This document shows, piece after piece, positions 5,674 through 10,401 of a DNA stretch of 10,401 bases. The stretch spans positions 1 through 10,401 of the forward strand of contig JAFGHN010000155.1 of NCBI GenBank assembly GCA_016930115.1, read 5' to 3'. How positions within the stretch are numbered: the stretch's first letter is position 1; the number at the start of each line of letters is the position of its first letter. Below the pieces are notes generated by a model, which had not been told where the DNA came from, did not search any database, and saw only the letters and a program-made list of their open reading frames with translations. This stretch comes from Spirochaetales bacterium (GTDB lineage Bacteria; Spirochaetota; Spirochaetia; ARS1246). A program made the position numbers and the translations under genes.

Positions 5674-7032
5674 GTGGCAAAACTCACGATGAAAACCAAG
5701 CTCGGGTTCGGCGTGGGAGATCTCGGCGGGAACCTGTTCTTCACGCTGCTGGGGTTTTACCTTCTCTTTTACCTCACCGATATCGTCAAGCTGCCCGCCG
5801 GGCTTGCCGGCACCGCCATCATGATAGGCAAGATCTGGGACGCCGTTACCGACCCGGTTACCGGTTATCTCTCCGACAGGACAAGGACAAAGTGGGGACG
5901 GCGCAGGCCTTATATTTTTGCGGGCGCCATCTTGAGCTTTGCGGGAATGGCTGCCATCTTTTCGACACCGGTTGCCGCGAGCCCCGTCGCGCTCTTTGCG
6001 ATCGTCACGCTTCTGTTCTGCTTTCTCAACCTGGCGTACACCCTCGTGAACATACCCTACGCGGCGCTCCTCCCGGAGTTGACCAGGGATTTCGATCAGC
6101 GCACGACTCTCACCGGGTACCGGATGAGCTTTGCCGTCGTCGGCACGGTTCTGGGCGCCGCGACGGTCTTGCCGGTGGTGGGACTTTTCAACACGGCTCG
6201 TACGGGATGGCTCATGATGGGAACGATCATGGGCTTCATCATCATGGTGAGCGCTCTGATTACGGTGCTGACGATCAGGGAACCCGAGCACAAGGAGAAG
6301 TATGAGGGTGCCGGCTTCATAAAAACCTATATCGACACCCTCGGTCTCAAGGTCTTTCTCCTGGCGGTGATTCCGTGGACGCTGTTTATCGCCGGGACGA
6401 GTGTTGTCCAGGGGAGCCTCATTTACTACTTCAAGTACATCTATGAAGATGAAGGGCTGTTCAATTTTGCACTTATGCTCCTGCTCGGCGTAAGCTTGTT
6501 ATTCATCCCGGTATGGGTCCTCATCTCAAAGAAAATCGGAAAGAAAAAATCCTATATAATCGGTATGGCGATCATGTCGATGGGTGTCATGCTTTTTGCG
6601 TTTATCGGCGGGCAGGGACGCGTTCTGTTTGCGCTGGTGCTGATGGCGGCCGCGGGAGTGGGGCTTTCAACCCACTATGTCATGCCCCATTCGATACTTC
6701 CGGATGTTGTCGAGTACGACGCGATAAAGAGCGGGATAAGGCGGGAAGGAGTTTTTTCGAGCCTGTGGACCTTCTCGAGCAAGATTGGCCAGGCCGTCGC
6801 CCTCGCGCTCACCGGTTTTATTTTGGATTTGGTACGGTACAATCCCGACACGGCGCTCGAACCGGTTACACTCGCGGGAATAAGGATTCTTTGCGGGCCG
6901 GTCCCGGTTGTCTTCTACATAGCCGGCATAGCCGTGCTTGCCGCGTATCCCATTACCCGGGAATACTACCGGAAAATGATCGAAGACGGGGCCATTCCGC
7001 CGGCTCGCATACGCAAGTCAAGGAAGTCATGA
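5674..7032 (+). CDS. GPH/MFS_2-family cation symporter (MelB-like)
   Basis: A 452-residue, twelve-helix inner-membrane transporter of the glycoside-pentoside-hexuronide:cation symporter family (PF13347). The second helix and its loop carry IWDAVTDPVTGYLSDRTRT followed by KWGRRRPYIF. D56 and D60 match the cation-site Asp55 and Asp59 of MelB in place and context, so Na+ or H+ coupling is likely. Further family marks are NIPYAALLPEL, the central hydrophilic loop after TIREPEHKEKYEG, and the helix-11 region with MPHSILPDVVEYD and IRREGVFSSLWTF. The GTG at 5674 is chosen because AGGGGG (5662-5667) precedes it by 6 nt; the TTG at 5641 only adds non-family residues. The family transports sugars but also includes the lysolipid carrier MFSD2A. 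Its stop overlaps the acyltransferase start as ATGA, which ties its substrate to lipid chemistry by context. The substrate is not proven. Confidence 0.92.
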   Translation: MAKLTMKTKLGFGVGDLGGNLFFTLLGFYLLFYLTDIVKLPAGLAGTAIMIGKIWDAVTDPVTGYLSDRTRTKWGRRRPYIFAGAILSFAGMAAIFSTPVAASPVALFAIVTLLFCFLNLAYTLVNIPYAALLPELTRDFDQRTTLTGYRMSFAVVGTVLGAATVLPVVGLFNTARTGWLMMGTIMGFIIMVSALITVLTIREPEHKEKYEGAGFIKTYIDTLGLKVFLLAVIPWTLFIAGTSVVQGSLIYYFKYIYEDEGLFNFALMLLLGVSLLFIPVWVLISKKIGKKKSYIIGMAIMSMGVMLFAFIGGQGRVLFALVLMAAAGVGLSTHYVMPHSILPDVVEYDAIKSGIRREGVFSSLWTFSSKIGQAVALALTGFILDLVRYNPDTALEPVTLAGIRILCGPVPVVFYIAGIAVLAAYPITREYYRKMIEDGAIPPARIRKSRKS

Positions 7033-8381
7033 GCAAGATTCCGGTTCACGCGAAGAAAGGAACAAATTTCTACGCTCCGCGGTTTTCCAGCGGCAAATTC
7101 AGATTCGCTACAATCGTCGGGCCTTTATACAACCGTCTGGTTCAGGGTATTGCAGGAATCGAAGTATTGAACATGGAACTTCTGCATCGGGCTTACCTGG
7201 ATTTTGAGAGAAAACGCGTGAGGCTGATTATTCTCTTCAGGCACGGCGCCAAGGCCGACGGTCCCGTGGTTCTGCAAACCGTCGTAAGGGAGCTCAAAAA
7301 GTGGTGCCGGGCAACCGGAAAGCCGCTGGCGACAAGGCCGCATACTCACTTCCTTTACGGGAAAGACGTGCTCAACTGGGCGGGATCCCTCGCCCGCTGG
7401 ATCTTTCCAGGCATCGGGGGTGTTCCGGTAGTAAACGGCAGGATGGAGAAACAAGCCCACTCGGTCATCAGAAAACTGCTCAAAGACGGTCAGTTTCCCG
7501 TCGCCTTCGCTCCCGAGGGGCAGGTGACCTACCACACCTACCGGACTTTTCCTTTCTCGGCCGGAACGACAAAACTGGCGGCGTGGACCCACCAGGACCT
7601 CCGTAACGACGGTCGTGAAGAATCAGTTATCGTGCTGCCGATGGCTATCGGATACCGGTATGCAAAAGACGCGGGAAAGCTTTTGAAAGAGATCATCAAG
7701 GTGCTTGACCTGGAGACGGGGCTCCGCGCGTCGGCAATTGACGACTCCCGCGAAGCGCTCCTCGAGACGACGGAATCTCTCCTCGATTCCCTTGAAAAGG
7801 CATACGCATGCGGTTACCCGCAGCTGGTCGATTTCGCGGGCCGGGCCAACCTGCAGCAACGGGTCGACAGAATGTGTGACATGATACTCAAATGCCATGA
7901 GGCAATCCTGGGATACCGGGCGAAAGGTGAGATTCTCGATCGCATTTTCAGGGTCCGCTACTGGGACATGGATAGCGTACACAGAGAGGACATCGATCCG
8001 GAGAATCTTGCGCCGGTTGAGCGCTCGCTTGCCGATCACAGGGCGTATATCGCTTCCGCGGCGATGGTACATCAGCAGATAGTCGATCTTCTCGAATACG
8101 TGGGCCCGGATTACATCAAGCCGGGATGCACCTCCACCAGGCTTGTTGAATATGGGATGAACCTGCTCGATCTCTGCAACCGGATAAGCGGCGGCAACGT
8201 GGATTCGCGTTTCTTTCCCAAACGGATGCGAGCGAGGGTCCTCTTTGGGGAGCCTGTCGACGCGTCGGCATACTTCGAAGGTCCCGCAGGGATGTCACGC
8301 ATAAGACTGCGGAAGTTCAATGCCGAGCTCAGATCGATATTTGACGGCCTGGTGGCCCGGTTGGAAGAGCGATACGGATAG
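7029..8381 (+). CDS. PlsC-type lysophospholipid acyltransferase with large insertion
   Basis: A 450-residue protein with glycerolipid acyltransferase blocks: H72-x4-D77 in LFRHGAKADGP (block I), GVPVVNGR at 131-138 (block II), and FAPEG at 160-164 (block III). The usual closing strand with a GEP motif appears only at about 400-411 (RARVLFGEPVD). Typical PlsC proteins are 200-250 residues, so nearly 190 mostly helical residues (about 212-400) seem inserted before the last part of the domain. I do not recognise that insert. The family moves an acyl chain from acyl-CoA or acyl-ACP to a lysophospholipid or related acceptor at the inner face of the membrane. The start ATG (7029) overlaps the MFS stop as ATGA, with AAGGAAG just upstream, so the two are translationally coupled. 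A longer frame opening at 6513 lies within the MFS gene and is rejected. The specific acceptor is unknown. Confidence 0.87.
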   Translation: MSKIPVHAKKGTNFYAPRFSSGKFRFATIVGPLYNRLVQGIAGIEVLNMELLHRAYLDFERKRVRLIILFRHGAKADGPVVLQTVVRELKKWCRATGKPLATRPHTHFLYGKDVLNWAGSLARWIFPGIGGVPVVNGRMEKQAHSVIRKLLKDGQFPVAFAPEGQVTYHTYRTFPFSAGTTKLAAWTHQDLRNDGREESVIVLPMAIGYRYAKDAGKLLKEIIKVLDLETGLRASAIDDSREALLETTESLLDSLEKAYACGYPQLVDFAGRANLQQRVDRMCDMILKCHEAILGYRAKGEILDRIFRVRYWDMDSVHREDIDPENLAPVERSLADHRAYIASAAMVHQQIVDLLEYVGPDYIKPGCTSTRLVEYGMNLLDLCNRISGGNVDSRFFPKRMRARVLFGEPVDASAYFEGPAGMSRIRLRKFNAELRSIFDGLVARLEERYG

Positions 8382-8389
8382 GCCTTGAC

Positions 8390-9595
8390 ATGACTGACCT
8401 GTCCGGAACATCAGATACCCCGATCGCACCGCTGTTCGGCCAAGGTTTGCTCAGGCGCCCCGACGGCGCAAACAGCGTTCATCTGTTCCGCGCGCTCTCG
8501 CTCCTCTGCGGTTATACATCGTTTCCGGACAATCCTTATGTCACCAGGTTGTACGAGGCAATCGGAGAATACTCCCATTACGTGTTTATACTGATAGACG
8601 GTATGGGAACCTCGCTCAAGGGCTTTCTCCCTCCGGGCGGCTGCCTTTCGAGAGCGCAACAAGAGGTTATTACGAGCGTCTATCCTTCCACGACCGCCGT
8701 AGCGCTCACCTCGCAGGCAACGGGCCTCTGGCCGGCGGAGCACGGAATTACCGGGTGGCATACCTATCTGCCGGAGAGGGACATCACAGTGCTTCCTCTC
8801 AAAGCCACGGAACGCTTCAGCAGAAAGCCGCTGCAACACTTCGGCATACCCTTCAGGGAAGTTGTGAAACCCTCGAGCGTTATTCCGGATTATCCCTGTG
8901 AGAAGCGGGTGTTTGTAAAGAAACCTATCCGTCGCGGGCAGTTTGCCAAATGGGCGTTTTTCGGTATCACACGAACCGGGACCCGTTCGTTTTCGCAATC
9001 CTTCGACCGGCTTCGCCACCATGTCCGCGGCGCCGCGGGGCCGTGGTTTTCACATCTCTACATCGACGATCTCGATTCATTGAGCCACCGTCACGGTTCG
9101 AAAAACGAGCGTGTGCGGTCACTGATCGATATAATCGACGAAAACATTTGCCGGTTACGCGACGCCGCAGGTGAACAGGTAAGAATTATAGTAAGCGCCG
9201 ATCACGGACATGTCGATATAGACCCCCAACGCCATCACCTGCTGCGCGAAGGTGACCCCGTACTCGATCTGCTGTTTGCGCCCCCGTCCGGCGAGTCCCG
9301 TAATCCGATATTTCATGTGCGCCCCGGCAGGGAAGACCAGTTTGCAGAACTTTTCGCCGCGCGTTACGCAGACGATTTCATCCTCGCCGATCCTGACGAC
9401 ATCGAAACGGAGAAACTCATGGGACCGGTCTCGTTCACCGATGTGACCAAGGCGAGACTAGGCAGTTTTGTCGGTATCGCAAAAACCCCGGCGGCAATCG
9501 AGTACGTTCCTGCGAACGGGGAGAGCAAACGGCACAAAGGTATGCACGGCGGATTGAGCAGGAAGGAGATAGAGATTCCTCTATTCGTTTTGTGA
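8390..9595 (+). CDS. Type I phosphodiesterase/nucleotide pyrophosphatase-family hydrolase
   Basis: A 401-residue alkaline-phosphatase-superfamily enzyme (PF01663 type). The two-metal site is readable: D70 in FILIDGMG, nucleophile T101 or T102 in YPSTTAVALTSQATG, D229 and H233 in DDLDSLSHRHG, D271 and H272 in SADHGH, and H386 in KGMHGGLS. The WPAEHGITGW stretch is typical of the family. Such enzymes cleave phosphodiesters, including nucleotide sugars, phosphonates and, in ENPP members, lysophospholipids. No signal peptide or membrane helix is evident, so a cytoplasmic location is likely, unlike most ENPP enzymes. It starts 8 nt after the acyltransferase stop, with only a weak Shine-Dalgarno, and is the last gene of the rightward operon. 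It ends 11 bp before the convergent zinc-ribbon gene, with no terminator seen. The fold and chemistry are secure; the substrate is unknown. Confidence 0.9.
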   Translation: MTDLSGTSDTPIAPLFGQGLLRRPDGANSVHLFRALSLLCGYTSFPDNPYVTRLYEAIGEYSHYVFILIDGMGTSLKGFLPPGGCLSRAQQEVITSVYPSTTAVALTSQATGLWPAEHGITGWHTYLPERDITVLPLKATERFSRKPLQHFGIPFREVVKPSSVIPDYPCEKRVFVKKPIRRGQFAKWAFFGITRTGTRSFSQSFDRLRHHVRGAAGPWFSHLYIDDLDSLSHRHGSKNERVRSLIDIIDENICRLRDAAGEQVRIIVSADHGHVDIDPQRHHLLREGDPVLDLLFAPPSGESRNPIFHVRPGREDQFAELFAARYADDFILADPDDIETEKLMGPVSFTDVTKARLGSFVGIAKTPAAIEYVPANGESKRHKGMHGGLSRKEIEIPLFVL

Positions 9596-9606
9596 CACAA
9601 GTGTGG

Positions 9607-9828
9607 TCAGCGCACTTCCATGAAGCGCGCGGTTTGCTCGGGGTTTTCGCATCTGGTGCAGGTAAACATCGGATGCCCGCTCTTTTGAAGCGTCCTGACG
9701 TAGTCGACCTTCTTTTCCCTGGGCAACCCGGCGTAATCTTCATCCACCTCGTTGATAAGCACTTTGTAACCGCAGATCGGACAAAAAATCTCGACCGGTC
9801 TATTCGCTTTATTATCTTCGTCAATCAT
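9607..9828 (-). CDS. Small zinc-ribbon-like protein
   Basis: A 73-residue acidic-start protein with two CxxC knuckles, C16-x2-C19 (FCPICG) and C57-x2-C60 (TCTRC), 37 residues apart. This is the pattern of a small zinc ribbon that binds one metal. No DNA-binding or enzyme domain accompanies it and I do not recognise a named family. The ATG at 9828 lacks a clear Shine-Dalgarno; the leader holds a CGGTAT-A-CGGTAT direct repeat on the coding strand. It lies 53 bp downstream of the partial MFS gene on the same strand, perhaps in one operon. The regular cysteine spacing supports real coding over chance. Confidence 0.65.
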   Translation of the reverse strand: MIDEDNKANRPVEIFCPICGYKVLINEVDEDYAGLPREKKVDYVRTLQKSGHPMFTCTRCENPEQTARFMEVR

Positions 9829-9881
9829 ATATATTCATACCGTATACCGCTTGTAACATATACATTTTACGAGGCAGGTGA

Positions 9882-10401
9882 CTACAAATCGGGAGTATCC
9901 GCCCTCACTGCCTCTCCTCTGGATACCCGCCCCACCACGAGAAACGCTGCGAACATGCAGATCGCCGCAAAGATAAAAATGCCGCCAAAGCCGAACAGGT
10001 CGATGATGAAACCCGTTATCGGCGGCGAGATGATAGCGGCCGTCTGCGAAAAGGTGTAGTAGAGCCCGGTGTAGATACCCATGTTGTCATAGCTTGCCAT
10101 CTGCCAGAGCATGGGAAACGAGTTGGTGACCACGGTCACCCAGAAGATGCCGAAGATGAAAAGCAGGAAAAAGAAACTCAAGAGCATGAGCGTCTGGGAG
10201 AGCTCAGCATGTTGGCTGATGATGCCGTGCGCCGCAAGTAACAGCGTAATGACAGTGAGCGCGATGAGCGAAAACCGGATGGTGGCTTTTCTGCCCTTTT
10301 TGTGGGCTATGACGCCGCTCGGTATCGCAAAAATCGCGTAAGCGATTGCGACCATACCTGAGGCCAGCCCGGCGGTCCCGGAGGATACCCCTATCACCTC
10401 C
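9882..10401 (-). CDS. MFS transporter, C-terminal part (5' end outside window)
   Basis: An open frame runs in from the right edge and ends with TAG at 9884-9882, giving about 172 residues. It shows a helix, then the MFS loop motif in the form PSGVIAHKKGRKATIR (the 8-9 loop by position), followed by four more hydrophobic helices, so it is the last five or so of twelve. The stretch SFPMLWQMASYDNMGIYTGL with TFSQTAAIISPPITGF resembles SLC45/sugar-transporter-type MFS proteins. The first apparent start (GTG at 10397) is an internal Val in continuous coding sequence. It is unrelated in sequence motifs to the GPH transporter at 5674-7032. The substrate cannot be told from this part. Confidence 0.85.
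   Translation of the reverse strand, partial: EVIGVSSGTAGLASGMVAIAYAIFAIPSGVIAHKKGRKATIRFSLIALTVITLLLAAHGIISQHAELSQTLMLLSFFFLLFIFGIFWVTVVTNSFPMLWQMASYDNMGIYTGLYYTFSQTAAIISPPITGFIIDLFGFGGIFIFAAICMFAAFLVVGRVSRGEAVRADTPDL

Noticed and set aside
6513..7028. An N-terminal extension of the acyltransferase into the MFS gene
   Set aside because: The extension overlaps over 500 bp of the symporter in another frame, has no family similarity, and the ATG at 7029 with its ribosome site explains the start.

Overview
The window holds ten genes, two of them cut by the window edges, and almost no spare DNA. The sequence is moderately GC-rich. A double-cluster ferredoxin-like protein beside an Fnr-type regulator, a uroporphyrinogen-decarboxylase-fold (methyltransferase-type) protein and FNR-style control suggest an anaerobic bacterium. 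A Desulfobacterota (deltaproteobacterial) genome is my best guess, from the general look of the proteins and not from any marker gene. I see no rRNA, tRNA, insertion sequence, phage gene or CRISPR array, so this looks like ordinary chromosome.

Layout from left to right. (1) 1-542, plus strand: the C-terminal part of a DUF482/COG3146 GNAT-like protein. (2) 509-1171, minus strand: a Crp/Fnr-family regulator whose 3' end overlaps gene 1 tail to tail. (3) 1172-1415: the regulatory region between two divergent genes. It carries one FNR-type box placed to serve both promoters, then a perfect 22-bp inverted repeat that would form the 5' UTR of the next gene. (4) 1416-2297, plus strand: a 4Fe-4S ferredoxin-like protein with a Cys-rich C-terminal region. 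(5) 5527-2313, minus strand: a probable operon of a URO-D-family protein, a HisN-type inositol-monophosphatase-family phosphatase (ATGA overlap) and an M20 metallopeptidase. (6) 5674-9595, plus strand: a tight operon of a GPH/MFS_2 cation symporter, a PlsC-type acyltransferase (ATGA overlap) and a type I phosphodiesterase/alkaline-phosphatase-fold hydrolase (8-nt gap). (7) 10401-9607, minus strand: the C-terminal part of an MFS transporter followed by a small CxxC/CxxC zinc-ribbon-like protein.

Two places deserve attention. In the 1172-1415 region, the box centre lies exactly 41.5 bp from the start point predicted by a TATTAT -10 element towards the ferredoxin gene, the classical activating position. 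The same box overlaps the -35 element of the regulator's own promoter, so self-repression is predicted. The ferredoxin transcript would start at the first base of the long inverted repeat, and that repeat ends next to the Shine-Dalgarno sequence. The second place is the operon at 5674-9595. Each of its three families has members that act on lysophospholipids (MFSD2A-type symporters, PlsC-type acyltransferases, ENPP-type phosphodiesterases), so it could be a lysolipid uptake and re-acylation or remodelling unit. That function is inferred from family membership and gene order; nothing in the sequence proves the substrate.
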